This document shows positions 12,201-24,762 of a stretch of 64,000 nucleotides of DNA, in pieces. The notes below the pieces were generated by a model, which did not search any database, was not told the DNA's origin, and worked only from the letters and a program-made list of their open reading frames with translations. Numbering within the stretch: the stretch's first letter is position 1; every line of letters starts with the position of its first letter. Position numbers and translations under genes: made by a program. The DNA comes from Ecdyonurus torrentis (lineage: Eukaryota > Arthropoda > Insecta > Ephemeroptera > Heptageniidae). Where the stretch lies: positions 27,908,587 to 27,972,586 of the forward strand of contig OX439135.1 in the NCBI GenBank assembly GCA_949318235.1, written 5' to 3'.

Positions 12201-15200
12201 AAGAAAAAAAAAGTTTGTAACTCGAGTTTTAATTGAGAAAGAAAGTTGCGGTTTTGAAATAAAGCGATGCAAAACGCTCTATAGTTTTAAATTCACCTCT
12301 AGAAACAAATTTGAGAAAAATAATTTTTCCAAAAAAATTGTGTTTTTCAGTTTCTGAAAACGATTTTTGATGAAATCTCAGAAACTAATAATGCTACAGA
12401 CTTACGGTTTAAACTGAAATATATCACTTTGAAATGTCTTATGAAAAGTTTATAACATTTTAGTCGCAAAAACTAAAACTTTCTTAGTATTTGAGAATTT
12501 TCGAATTGTCTTGCCGAAAACTATAGCATTGTAGCCCATATGAAGAAAAAAAAAGTTTGTAACTCGAGTTCTAATTGAGATGTAAAGTTGTGGTTTTGAA
12601 ATAAAGTGATGCAAAACGCTCTATAGTACTAAATTCATCTCTAGAAACAAATTTGAGAAAAATAATTTTTCCAAAAAAAATGTGTTTTTCAGTTTCTGAA
12701 AACGATTTTTGATGATATCTCAGGAACTAATAATGCTACAGACTTACGGTTTGAACTGAAATGTATCACTTTGAAATGTCTAACGAAAAGTTTATAACAC
12801 TTAAGTCGCAAAAATTAAAACTTTCTCAGTTTTTGAGAACTTTCGAATTTTCTTACCGAAGTCTATAGCATTGTAGCCCATATGAAGAAAAAAAAAGTTT
12901 GTAACTCGAGTTCTAATTGAGATGTAAAGTTGTGGTTTTGAAATAAAGTGATGCAAAACGCTCTATAGTACTAAATTCACCTCTAGAAACAAAATTGAGA
13001 AAAAAAAATTTTCGAAAAAAATTGTGTTTTTCAGATTCTGAAAACGATTTTTGATGATATCTCAGAAACTAATGATGCTACAGACTTACGGTTTAAACTG
13101 AAATCTATCACTTTGAAATGTCTTACTAAAAGTTTATTACACTTTAGTCGCAAAAATTAAAACTTTCTCAGTTTTTGAGAATTTTCGAATTTTCTTACCG
13201 AAGTTTATAGCATTGTAGCCCATATTAAGAAAAAAAAAGTTTCTTACTCGAGTTCTAATTGAGATGTAAAGTTGTGGTTTTAAAATAAATTGATGCAAAA
13301 CGCTCTATAGTACTAAATTCATCTCTAGAAACAAAATTGAGAAAAAAAATTTTTCGAAAAAAATTGTGTTTTTCAGTTTTTGAAAACGATTTTTGATGAT
13401 ATCTCAGAAACTAATAATGCTACAGACTTACGGTTTGAACTGAAATGTATTACTTTAAAATGTCTAACGAAAAGTTTATAACACTTAAGTCGCAAAAATT
13501 TAAACTTTCTCAGTTTTTGAGAACTTTCGAATTTTCTTACCGAAGTCTATAGCATTGTAGCCCATATGAAGAAAAAAAAAGTTTGTAACTCGAGTTCTAA
13601 TTGAGATGTAAAGATGTGGTTTTGAAATAAAGTGATGCAAAACGCTCTATAGTACTAAATTCACCTCTAGAAACAAAATTGAGAAAAAAAAAATTTCGAA
13701 AAAAATTGTGTTTTTCAGATTCTGAAAACGATTTTTGATGATATCTCAGAAACTAATGATGCTACAGACTTACGGTTTAAACTGAAATCTATCACTTTGA
13801 AATGTCTTACTAAAAGTTTATTACACTTTAGTCGCAAAAATTAAAACTTTCTCAGTTTTTGAGAATTTTCGAATTTTCTTACCGAAGTTTATAGCATTGT
13901 AGCCCATATTAAGAAAAAAAAAGTTTCTTACTCGAGTTCTAATTGAGATGTAAAGTTGTGGTTTTAAAATAAATTGATGCAAAACGCTCTATAGTACTAA
14001 ATTCATCTCTAGAAACAAAATTGAGAAAAAAAAAATTTCGAAAAAAATTGTGTTTTTCAGTTTTTGAAAACGATTTTTGATGATATCTCAGAAACTAATA
14101 ATGCTACAGACTTACGGTTTGAACTGAAATGTATCACTTTGAAATGTCTTATGAAAAGTTTATAACACTTTAGTCGCAAAAACTAAAACTTTCTCAGTTT
14201 TTGAGAATTTTCGAATTTTCTTACCGAAGTCTATTGCATTGTAGCCCATGTAAAGAAAAAAAAGTTTGTAACTCGAGTTCTAATTGAGATGTAAAGTTGT
14301 GGTTTTGAAATAAAGTGATGCAAAACTCTCTATAAAACTAAATTCACCTCTAGAAACAAAATGGAGAAAAAAAATTTTTCGAAAAAAATTGTGTTTTTCA
14401 GATTCTGAAAACGATTTTTGATGATATCTCAGAAACTATAAATGCTACAGACTTACGATTTGAACTGAAATGTATCACTTTGAAATGTCTTATGAAAAGT
14501 TTATAACACTTTAGTCGCAAAAACTAAAACTTTCTCAGTTTTTGAGAATTTTCGAATTTTCTAACAGAAGTCTATAGCATTGTAGCCCATATAAAGAAAA
14601 AAAAAGTGTGTAACTTGAGTTCTAATTGAGATGTAAAGTTGTGGTTTTGAAATAAAGTGATGCAAAACGCTCTATAGTACTAAATTTACCTCTAGAAACA
14701 AAATTGAGAAAAAAAAAATTTCGGAAAAAATTGTGTTTTTCAGATTCTGAAAACGATTTTTGATGATATCTCAGAAACTAATAATGCTACAGACTTACGA
14801 TTTGAACTGAAATGTATCACTTTGAAATGTCTTATGAAAAGTTTATAACCTTTTAGTCGCAAAAACTAAAACTTTCTTAGTATTTGAGAATTTTCGAATT
14901 TTCTTACCGAAGTCTATTGCATTGTAGCCCATGTAAATAAAAAAAAGTTTGTAACTCGAGTTCTAATTGAGATGTAAAGTTGTGGTTTTGAAATAAAGTG
15001 ATGCAAAACTCTCTATAAAACTAAATTCACCTCTAGAAACAAAATGGAGAAAAAAAATTTTTCGAAAAAAATTGTGTTTTTCAGATTCTGAAAACGATTT
15101 TTGATGATATCTCAGAAACTATAAATGCTACAGACTTACGATTTGAACTGAAATGTATCACTTTGAAATGTCTTATGAAAAGTTTATAACACTTTAGTCG

Positions 15201-15717
15201 CAAAAACTAAAACTTTCTCAGTTTTTGAGAATTTTCGAATTTTCTAACAGAAGTCTATAGCATTGTAGCCCATATAAAGAAAAAAAAAGTGTGTAACTTG
15301 AGTTCTAATTAAGATGGAAAGTTGTAGTTTTGAAATAAAGTGATGCAAAACGCTCTATAGTACTAAATTCACCTCTAGAAACAACATTGAGAAAAAAAAA
15401 TTTCAAAAAAAATCGTGTTTTTCAGATTCTGAAAACGATTTTTGATGATATCTCAGAAACAATTAATGCTACAGACTTACGGTTTTAACTGAAATGTATC
15501 ACTTTAAAATGGCTTATAAAAAGTTTATTACATTTTAGTCGCAAAAAAAAACTTTCTCAGTTTTTGAAAATTTTAGTATTTGCTTACCGAAGTCTATAGC
15601 ATTGTAGCCCATATGAAGAAAAAAAAAAGTTTGTAACTCGAGTTTTAATTGAGAAAGAAAGTTGCGGTTTTGAAATAAAGTGATGCAAAACGCTCTATAG
15701 TTTTAAATTCACCTCTA
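9227..15717. repeat. 19-monomer higher-order repeat, copy 2 (6,491 bp)
   Basis: The order is I J A B C D E K L I/A B M N M N/E K/D E K L, again 19 monomers. The first fourteen match copy 1 at a shift of 6,492. The fifteenth (start near 14012) departs: its back half is E-like (GTCTATTGC, CATGTAAAG) instead of D-like, and the next is a K front with a D back (CTAACAGAAG, AATTTACC). Copies 1 and 2 therefore share boundaries and length but not the composition of positions 15-16, showing that part of one copy was exchanged after the duplication while monomer number was kept. Confidence 0.88.
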
Positions 15718-18553
15718 GAAACAAATTTGAGAAAAATAATTTTTCCAAAAAAATTGTGTTTTTCAGTTTCTGAAAACGATTTTTGATGAAATCTCAGAAA
15801 CTAATAATGCTACAGACTTACGGTTTCAACTGAAATATATCACTTTGAAATGTCTTATGAAAAGTTTATAACATTTTAGTCGCAAAAACTAAAACTTTCT
15901 TAGTATTTGAGAATTTTCGAATTTTCTTGCCGAAAACTATAGCATTGTAGCCCATATGAAGAAAATAAAAGTTTGTAACTCGAGTTCTAATTGAGATGTA
16001 AAGTTGTGGTTTTGAAATAAAGTGATGCAAAACGCTCTATAGTACTAAATTCACCTCTAGAAACAAAATTGAGAAAAAAAAAATTTCGAAAAAAATTGTG
16101 TTTTTTAGATTCTAAAAACGATTTTTGATGATATCTCAGAAACTAATAATGCTACAGACTTACGGTTTGAACTGAAATGTATCACTTTGAAATGTCTTAT
16201 GAAAAGTTTATAACACTTTAGTCGCAAAAACTAAAACTTTCTCAGTTTTTGAGAATTTTCGAATTTTCTAACAGAAGTCTATAGCATTGTAGCCCATATA
16301 AAGAAAAAAAAAGTGTGTAACTTGAGTTCTAATTGAGATGTAAAGTTGTGGTTTTGAAATAAAGTGATGCAAAACGCTCTATAGTACTAAATTTACCTCT
16401 AGAAAGAAAATTGAGAAAAAAAAAATTTCGGAAAAAATTGTGTTTTTCAGATTCTGAAAACGATTTTTGATGATATCTCAGAAACTAATAATGCTACAGA
16501 CTTACGATTTGAACTGAAATGTATCACTTTGAAATGTCTTATGAAAAGTTTATAACCTTTTAGTCGCAAAAACTAAAACTTTCTTAGTATTTGAGAATTT
16601 TCGAATTTTCTTACCGAAGTCTATTGCATTGTAGCCCATGTAAAGAAAAAAAAGTTTGTAACTCGAGTTCTAATTGAGATGTAAAGTTGTGGTTTTGAAA
16701 TAAAGTGATGCAAAACTCTCTATAAAACTAAATTCACCTCTAGAAACAAAATGGAGAAAAAAAATTTTTCGAAAAAAATTGTGTTTTTCAGATTCTGAAA
16801 ACGATTTTTGATGATATCTCAGAAACTATAAATGCTACAGACTTACGATTTGAACTGAAATGTATCACTTTGAAATGTCTTATGAAAAGTTTATAACACT
16901 TTAGTCGCAAAAACTAAAACTTTCTCAGTTTTTGAGAATTTTCGAATTTTCTAACAGAAGTCTATAGCATTGTAGCCCATATAAAGAAAAAAAAAGTGTG
17001 TAACTTGAGTTCTAATTGAGATGTAAAGTTGTGGTTTTGAAATAAAGTGATGCAAAACGCTCTATAGTACTAAATTTACCTCTAGAAACAAAATTGAGAA
17101 AAAAAAAATTTCGGAAAAAATTGTGTTTTTCAGATTCTGAAAACGATTTTTGATGATATCTCAGAAACTAATAATGCTACAGACTTACGATTTGAACTGA
17201 AATGTATCACTTTGAAATGTCTTATGAAAAGTTTATAACCTTTTAGTCGCAAAAACTAAAACTTTCTTAGTATTTGAGAATTTTCGAATTTTCTTACCGA
17301 AGTCTATTGCATTGTAGCCCATGTAAATAAAAAAAAGTTTGTAACTCGAGTTCTAATTGAGATGTAAAGTTGTGGTTTTGAAATAAAGTGATGCAAAACT
17401 CTCTATAAAACTAAATTCACCTCTAGAAACAAAATGGAGAAAAAAAATTTTTCGAAAAAAATTGTGTTTTTCAGATTCTGAAAACGATTTTTGATGATAT
17501 CTCAGAAACTATAAATGCTACAGACTTACGATTTGAACTGAAATGTATCACTTTGAAATGTCTTATGAAAAGTTTATAACACTTTAGTCGCAAAAACTAA
17601 AACTTTCTCAGTTTTTGAGAATTTTCGAATTTTCTAACAGAAGTCTATAGCATTGTAGCCCATATAAAGAAAAAAAAAGTGTGTAACTTGAGTTCTAATT
17701 AAGATGGAAAGTTGTAGTTTTGAAATAAAGTGATGCAAAACGCTCTATAGTACTAAATTCACCTCTAGAAACAACATTGAGAAAAAAAAATTTCGAAAAA
17801 AATCGTGTTTTTCAGATTCTGAAAACGATTTTTGATGATATCTCAGAAACAATTAATGCTACAGACTTACGGTTTTAACTGAAATGTATCACTTTAAAAT
17901 GGCTTATAAAAAGTTTATTACATTTTAGTCGCAAAAAAAAACTTTCTCAGTTTTTGAAAATTTTAGTATTTGCTTACCGAAGTCTATAGCATTGTAGCCC
18001 ATATGAAGAAAAAAAAAAGTTTGTAACTCGAGTTTTAATTGAGAAAGAAAGTTGCGGTTTTGAAATAAAGTGATGCAAAACGCTCTATAGTTTTAAATTC
18101 ACCTCTAGAAACAAATTTGAGAAAAATAATTTTTCCAAAAAAATTGTGTTTTTCAGTTTCTGAAAACGATTTTTGATGAAATCTCAGAAACTAATAATGC
18201 TACAGACTTACGGTTTCAACTGAAATATATCACTTTGAAATGTCTTATGAAAAGTTTATAACATTTTAGTCGCAAAAACTAAAACTTTCTTAGTATTTGA
18301 GAATTTTCGAATTTTCTTGCCGAAAACTATAGCATTGTAGCCCATATGAAGAAAATAAAAGTTTGTAACTCGAGTTCTAATTGAGATGTAAAGTTGTGGT
18401 TTTGAAATAAAGTGATGCAAAACGCTCTATAGTACTAAATTCACCTCTAGAAACAAAATTGAGAAAAAAAAAATTTCGAAAAAAATTGTGTTTTTTAGAT
18501 TCTAAAAACGATTTTTGATGATATCTCAGAAACTAATAATGCTACAGACTTAC
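14207..18553. repeat. 7-monomer tandem duplication (2,390 bp), overlapping the end of HOR copy 2
   Basis: The AAAATGGAG monomers at 14353 and 16743 are 2,390 bp apart, and I monomers at 15718 and 18108 show the same spacing. The order in the second unit is I, J/D mosaic, E, K/D, E, K, L. Near identity runs from about 14207 to 16163 against 16597 to 18553. The junction lies inside a J monomer near 16163-16200, where the J front (TAGATTCTAAAAACG) passes into a D back (TCTTATG, CTAACAGAAG). This mosaic monomer marks the crossover point. Exact edges need alignment. Confidence 0.82.
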
Positions 18554-19816
18554 GGTTTGAACTAAAATGTATCACTTTGAAATGTCTAATGAAAAGTTTA
18601 TAACACTTTAGTCGCAAAAACTAAAACTTTCTCAGTTTTTGAGAATTTTCGAATTTTCTTACCGAAGTTTATAGCATTGTAGCCCATATGAAGAAAAAAA
18701 AAGGTTTGTAACTTGAGTTATAATTGAGATGTAAAGTTGTGGTTGAGAAATAAAGTGATGCAAAACGCTCTATAGTACTAAATTCACCTCTAGAAACAAC
18801 ATTGAGAAAAAAAAAATTCGAAAAAAATCGTGTTTTTCAGATTCTGAAAACGATTTTTGATGATATCTCAGAAACAATTAATGCTACAGACTTACGGTTT
18901 TAACTGAAATGTATCACTTTGAAATGGCTTATAAAAAGTTTATTACATTTTAGTCGCAAAAAAAAACTTTCTCAGTTTTTGAAAATTTTAGTATTTGCTT
19001 ACCGAAGTCTATAGCATTGTAGCCCATATGAAGAAGAAAAAAGTTTGCTACTCGAGTTTTAATTGAGAAAGAAAGTTGCGGTTTTGAAATAAAGTGATCC
19101 AAAACGCTCTATAGTTTTAAATTCACCTCTAGAAACAAATTTGAGAAAAATAATTTTTCCAAAAAAATTGTGTTTTTCAGTTTCTGAAAACGATTTTTGA
19201 TGAAATCTCAGAAACTAATAATGCTACAGACTTACGGTTTCAACTGAAATATATCACTTTGAAATGTCTTATGAAAAGTTTATAACATTTTAGTCGCAAA
19301 AACTAAAACTTTCTTAGTATTTGAGAATTTTCGAATTTTCTTGCCGAAAACTATAGCATTGTAGCCCATATGAAGAAAATAAAAGTTTGTAACTCGAGTT
19401 CTAATTGAGATGTAAAGTTGTGGTTTTGAAATAAAGTGATGCAAAACGCTCTATAGTACTAAATTCACCTCTAGAAACAAAATTGAGAAAAAAAAAATTT
19501 CGAAAAAAATTGTGTTTTTTAGATTCTAAAAACGATTTTTGATGATATCTCAGAAACTAATAATGCTACAGACTTACGGTTTGAACTAAAATGTATCACT
19601 TTGAAATGTCTAATGAAAAGTTTATAACATTTTAGTCGCAAAAACTAAAACTTTCTCAGTTTTTGAGAATTTTCGAATTTTCTTACCGAAGTTTATAGCA
19701 TTGTAGCCCATATGAAGAAAAAAAAAGGTTTGTAACTTGAGTTCTAATTGAGATGTAAAGTTGTGGTTTAGAAATAAAGTGATGCAAAACGCTCTATAGT
19801 ACTAAATTTACCTCTA
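17768..19816. repeat. L-I-J trimer in tandem (1,025 bp x 2)
   Basis: Monomers start at 17768 (L), 18108 (I), 18450 (J), 18793 (L), 19132 (I) and 19474 (J). The second trimer repeats the first at 1,025 bp. The J at 18450 has private changes (GTTATAATTGAG, GGTTGAG) and a CACC end instead of TACC, and it leads directly into an L monomer where elsewhere J leads into A. The I at 19132 is preceded by GTGATCC instead of GTGATGC. The trimer duplication appears local to this point. Confidence 0.8.
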
Positions 19817-21182
19817 GAAACAAAATTGAGAAAAAAAAATTTCGAAAAAAATTGTGTTTTTCAGATTCTGAAAACGATTTTTGATGATATCTCAGAAACT
19901 AATAATGCTACAGACTTACGGTTTAAACTGAAATGTATCACTTTGAAATGTCTTATAAAAAGTTTATAACACTTTAGTCGCAAAAACTAAAACTTTCTTA
20001 GTATTTGAGAATTTTCGAATTGTCTTGCCGAAAACTATAGCATTGTAGCCCATATGAAGAAAAAAAAAGTTTGTAACTCGAGTTCTAATTGAGATGTAAA
20101 GTTGTGGTTTTGAAATAAAGTGATGCAAAACGCTCTATAGTACTAAATTCATCTCTAGAAACAAATTTGAGAAAAATAATTTTTCCAAAAAAAATGTGTT
20201 TTTCAGTTTCTGAAAACGATTTTTGATGATATCTCAGAAACTAATAATGCTACAGACTTACGGTTTGAACTGAAATGTATCACTTTGAAATGTCTAACGA
20301 AAAGTTTATAACACTTAAGTCGCAAAAATTAAAACTTTCTCAGTTTTTGAGAACTTTCGAATTTTCTTACCGAAGTCTATAGCATTGTAGCCCATATGAA
20401 GAAAAAAAAAATTGTAACTCGAGTTCTAATTGAGATGTGAAGTTGTGGTTTTGAAATAAAGTGATGCAAAACGCTCTATAGTACTAAATTTACCTCTAGA
20501 AACAAAATTGAGAAAAAAAAAATTTCGAAAAAAATTGTGTTTTTCAGATTCTGAAAACGATTTTTGATGATATCTCAGAAACTAATGATGCTACAGACTT
20601 ACGGTTTAAACTGAAATGTATCACTTTGAAATGTCTAACGAAAAGTTTATTACACTTTAGTCGCAAAAAATAAAACTTTCTCAGTTTTTGAGAATTTTCG
20701 AATTTTCTTACCGAAGTTTATAGCATTGTAGCCCATATGAAGAAAAAAAAATTTTGTAACTCGAGTTCCAATTGAGATAGAAAGTTGCGGTTTTGAAATA
20801 ATGTGATGCAAAACGCTCTATAGTTTTAAATTTACCTCTAGAAACAAATTTGAGAAAAATAATTTTTTCAAAAAAATAGTGTTTTTCAGTTTCTGAAAAC
20901 GATTTTTGATGAAATCTCAGAAACTAATAATGCTACAGACTTACGGTTTCAACTGAAATATATCACTTTGAAATGTCTTATGAAAAGTTTATAACACTTT
21001 GGTCGCAAAAAATAAAACTTTCTCAGTTTTTGAGAATTTTCGAATTTTCTTACCGAAGTCTATAGCATTGTAGCCCATATGAAGAAAATAAAAGTTTGTA
21101 ACTCAAGTTCTAATTGAGATGTAAAGTTGTGGTTTTGAAATAAAGTGATGCAAAACGCTCTATAGTACTAAATTCACCCCTA
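19817..21182. repeat. Monomers A, B and two T-leader monomers
   Basis: Four full monomers start at 19817 (A), 20158 (B), 20499 and 20841. The last two are the constant leader of the T monomer: the first has GATGATG, TCTAACG and a GTTCCAATTGAGATAG tail; the second has AATTTTTTCAAAAAAATAG, GATGAAATC and ends CACCCCTA, not CACCTCTA. The same pair precedes T at 39117 and 52081. No gene is present. Confidence 0.8.
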
Positions 21183-21345
21183 GAAACAAATTTGAGAAAA
21201 AAAAAATTTCGAAAAAAATTGTGTTTTTCAGTTTCTGAAAACGATTTTTGATGATATCTCAGAACTCGAGGTTTAATTAAGATGGAAAGTTGTAGTTTTG
21301 AAATAAAGTGATGCAAAACGCTCTATAGTACTAAATTCACCTCTA
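21183..21345. repeat. Truncated monomer T, copy 1 (163 bp)
   Basis: The first ~83 bp of a monomer is joined directly to the last ~80 bp. The junction reads CTCAGAACTCGAGG: the left side is the CTCAGAAAC block and the right side is the AACTCGAG palindrome block, with a 2-bp AA overlap. About 179 bp is missing compared with a full monomer. The right part (AATTAAGATGG, GTTGTAGTTTTG) is K-like, and an L monomer follows, as after K elsewhere. The missing segment removes the stop codons of one reverse-strand frame, giving a 68-codon open frame at 21110-21316 with a TTG start, which I do not consider a gene. Confidence 0.9.
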
Positions 21346-22709
21346 GAAACAACATTGAGAAAAAAAAATTTCGAAAAAAATTGTGTTTTTCAGATTCTGA
21401 AAACGATTTTTGATGATATCTCAGAAACAATTAATGCTACAGACTTACGGTTTTAACTGAAATGTATCACTTTAAAATGGCTTATAAAAAGTTTATTACA
21501 TTTAAGTCGCAAAAAAAAACTTTCTCAGTTTTTGAAAATTTTAGTATTTTCTTACCGAAGTCTATAGCATTGTAGCCCATATGAAGAAAAAAAAAGTTTG
21601 TAACTCGAGTTTTAATTGAGAAAGAAAGTTGCGGTTTTGAAATAAAGTGATGCAAAACGCTCTATAGTTTTAAATTCACCTCTAGAAACAAATTTGAGAA
21701 AAATAATTTTTCCAAAAAAATTGTGTTTTTCAGTTACTGAAAACGATTTTTGATGAAATCTCAGAAACTAATAATGCTACAGACTTACGGTTTCAACTGA
21801 AATATATCACTTTGAAATGTCTTATGAAAAGTTTATAACACTTTAGTCGCAAAAACTAAAACTTTCTCAGTTTTTGAAAATTTTAGTATTTTCTTACCGA
21901 AGTCTAAGGCATTGTAGCCCATATGAAGAAAAAAAAAGTTTGTAACTCGAGTTCTAATTGAGATGTAAAGTTGTGGTTTTGAAATAAAGTGATGCAAAAC
22001 GCTCTATAGTACTAAATTCACCTCTAGAAACAAAATTGAGAAAAAAAATTTTCGAAAAAAATTGTGTTTTTCAGATTCTGAAAACGATTTTTGATGATAT
22101 CTCAGAAACTAATGATGCTACAGACTTACGGTTTAAACTGAAATCTATCACTTTGAAATGTCTTATTAAAAGTTTATTACACTTTAGTCGCAAAAATTAA
22201 AACTTTCTCAGTTTTTGAGAATTTTCGAATTTTCTTACCGAAGTCTATAGCATTGTAGCCCATATGAAGAAAAAAAAAATTGTAACTCGAGTTCTAATTG
22301 AGATGTAAAGTTGTGGTTTTGAAATAAAGTGATGCAAAACGCTCTATAGTACTAAATTCACCTCTAGAAACAAAATTGAGAAAAAAAAAATTTTCGAAAA
22401 AAATTGTGTTTTTCAGATTCTGAAAACGATTTTTGATGATATCTCAGAAACTAATGATGCTACAGATTTACAGTTTAAACCGAAATCTATCACTTTGAAA
22501 TGTCTTATTAAAAGTTTATTACACTTTAGTCGCAAAAATTAAAACTTTCTCAGTTTTTGAGAATTTTCGAATTTTCTTACCGAAGTTTATAGCATTGTAG
22601 CCCATATGAAGAAAAAAAAAGTTTGTAACTCGAGTTCTAATTGAGATGTTAAGTTGTGGTTTTAAAATAAATTGATGCAAAACGCTCTATAGTACTAAAT
22701 TCACCTCTA
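21346..22709. repeat. Four monomers following T copy 1 (L, I, and two GATGATG types)
   Basis: Starts are 21346 (L, 339 bp), 21685 (I with an L-like back, TTTTGAAAATTTTAG), 22027 and 22367. The latter two are GATGATG, AAATCT, CTTATT types; the second carries the ATTTACAG change and the GATGTTAAG tail. With the T monomer and what follows, this matches the unit starting at 39801 at a shift of 18,618 bp until about 23460. Confidence 0.8.
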
Positions 22710-24079
22710 GAAACAAAATTGAGAAAAAAAAATTTTCGAAAAAAATTGTGTTTTTCAGTTTCTGAAAACGATTTTTGATGATATCTCAAAAACTAATAAT
22801 GCTACAGACTTACGGTTTGAACTGAAATGTATCATTTTGAAATGTCTAACGAAAAGTTTATTACACTTTAGTCGCAAAAAATAAAACTTTCTCAGTTTTT
22901 GAGAATTTTCGTATATTCTTACCGAAGTCTATAGCATTGTAGCCCATATGAAGAAAAAAAAATTTTGTAACTCGAAGTCCAATTGAGATAGAAAGTTGCG
23001 GTTTTGAAATAATGTGATGCAAAACGCTCTATAGTTTTAAATTCACCTCTAGAAACAAATTTGAGAAAAATAATTTTTTCAAAAAAATTGTGTTTTTCAG
23101 TTTCTGAAAACGATTTTTGATGATATCTCAGAAACTAATAATGCTACAGACTTATGGTTTGAACTGAAAAGTATCACTTTGAAATGTCTTATGAAAAGTT
23201 TATAACACTTTAGTCGCAAAAACTAAAACTTTCTTAGTATTTAAGAATTTTCGAATTTTCTTACCGAAGTCTATAGCATTGTAGCCCATATGAAGAAAAA
23301 AAAAAGTTTGTAACTCGAGTTCGTATTGAGATGTAAAGTTGTGGTTTTGAAATAAAGTGATGCAAAACGCTCTATAGTACTAAATTCACCTCTAGAAACA
23401 AAATTGAGAAAAAAAAATTTTCGAAAAAAATTGTGTTTTTCAGTTTCAGAAAACGATTTTTGATGATATCTCAGAAACTAATAATGCTACAGACTTACGG
23501 TTTAAACTGAAATGTATCATTTTGAAATGTCTAACGAAAAGTTTATTACAGTTTAGTCGCAAAAAATAAAACTTTCTCAGTTTTTGAGAATTTTCGTATA
23601 TTCTTACCGAAGTCTATAGCATTGTAGCCCATATGAAGAAAAAAAAATTTTGTAACTCGAAGTCCAATTGAGATAGAAAGTTGCGGTTTTGAAATAATGT
23701 GATGCAAAACGCTCTATAGTTTTAAATTCACCTCTAGAAACAAATTTGAGAAAAATAATTTTTTCAAAAAAATTGTGTTTTTCAGTTTCTGAAAACGATT
23801 TTTGATGATATCTCAGAAACTAATAATGCTACAGACTTATGGTTTGAACTGAAAAGTATCACTTTGAAATGTCTTATGAAAAGTTTATAACACTTTAGTC
23901 GCAAAAACTAAAACTTTCTTAGTATTTAAGAATTTTCGAATTTTCTTACCGAAGTCTATAGCATTGTAGCCCATATGAAGAAAAAAAAAATTTTGTAACT
24001 CGAGTTCCAATTGAGATAGAAAGTTGCGGTTTTGAAATAATGTGATGCAAAACGCTCTATAGTTTTAAATTCACCTCTA
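22710..24079. repeat. Dimer repeat of H-type and ATGGTTTG-type monomers
   Basis: Starts are 22710, 23052, 23395 and 23737. The first and third share TCATTTTG, TCTAACG, CGTATATTC and the ACTCGAAGTCC tail. The second and fourth share AATTTTTTCAAAA, TTATGGTTTG, GAAAAGT and TTAGTATTTAAG. The third differs in its front (CAGTTTCAG), so the dimer was duplicated with a mosaic start. The pair H plus ATGGTTTG also occurs at 25104, 31600, 41331, 44223, 57190 and 62815 (some approximate). Confidence 0.78.
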
Positions 24080-24762
24080 GAAACAAATTTGAGAAAAATA
24101 ATTTTTCCAAAAAAAATGTGTTTTTCAGTTTCTGAAAACGATTTTTGATGATATCTCAGAAACTAATAATGCTACAGACTTATGGTTTGAACTGAAAAGT
24201 ATCACTTTGAAATGTCTTATGAAAAGTTTATAACACTTTAGTCGCAAAAACTAAAACTTTCTCAGTTTTTGAGAATTTTCGAATTTTCTTACCAAAGTCT
24301 AAAGCATTGTAGCCCATATGAAGAAAAAAAAAGTTTGTAACTCGAGTTCTAATTGAGATGTAAAGTTGTGGTTTTGAAATAAAGTGATGCAAAACGCTCT
24401 ATAGTACTAAATTCACCTCTAGAAACAAAATTGAGAAAAAAAAAATTCGAAAAAAATTGTGTTTTTCAGATTCTGAAAACGATTTTTGATGATATCTCAG
24501 AAACTAATAATGCTACAGACTTACGGTTTAAACTGAAATCTATCACTTTGAAATGTCTTACTAAAAGTTTATTACACTTTAGTCGCAAAAATTAAAACTT
24601 TCTCAGTTTTTGAGAATTTTCGAATTTTCTTACCGAAGTTTATAGCATTGTAGCTGATATGAAGAAAAAAAAAGTTTGTAACTTGAGTTCTAATTGAGAT
24701 GTAAAGTTGTGGTTTTAAAATAAATTGATGCAAAACGCTCTATAGTACTAAATTCATATCTA
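24080..24762. repeat. Two linking monomers
   Basis: Monomers at 24080 and 24422. The first keeps ATGGTTTG and AAAAGT but ends ACCAAAGTCTAAAGC. The second is a GTTTAAACTG, AAATCT, CTTACT type with a private GTAGCTGATATG in place of GTAGCCCATATG; the same rare GCTGATATG appears once more, near 62020, linking this place with the right end of the window. Confidence 0.7.

Noticed and set aside
21110..21316. 68-codon reverse-strand open frame, recurring at 39728, 42622, 52692, 55584 and 58480
   Set aside because: It starts at TTG, lies wholly inside satellite sequence, and exists only because the T deletion joins two stop-free parts of the monomer. The peptide is low-complexity (F, K, S-rich) with no recognisable domain. 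Its conservation follows from recent duplication of T units.
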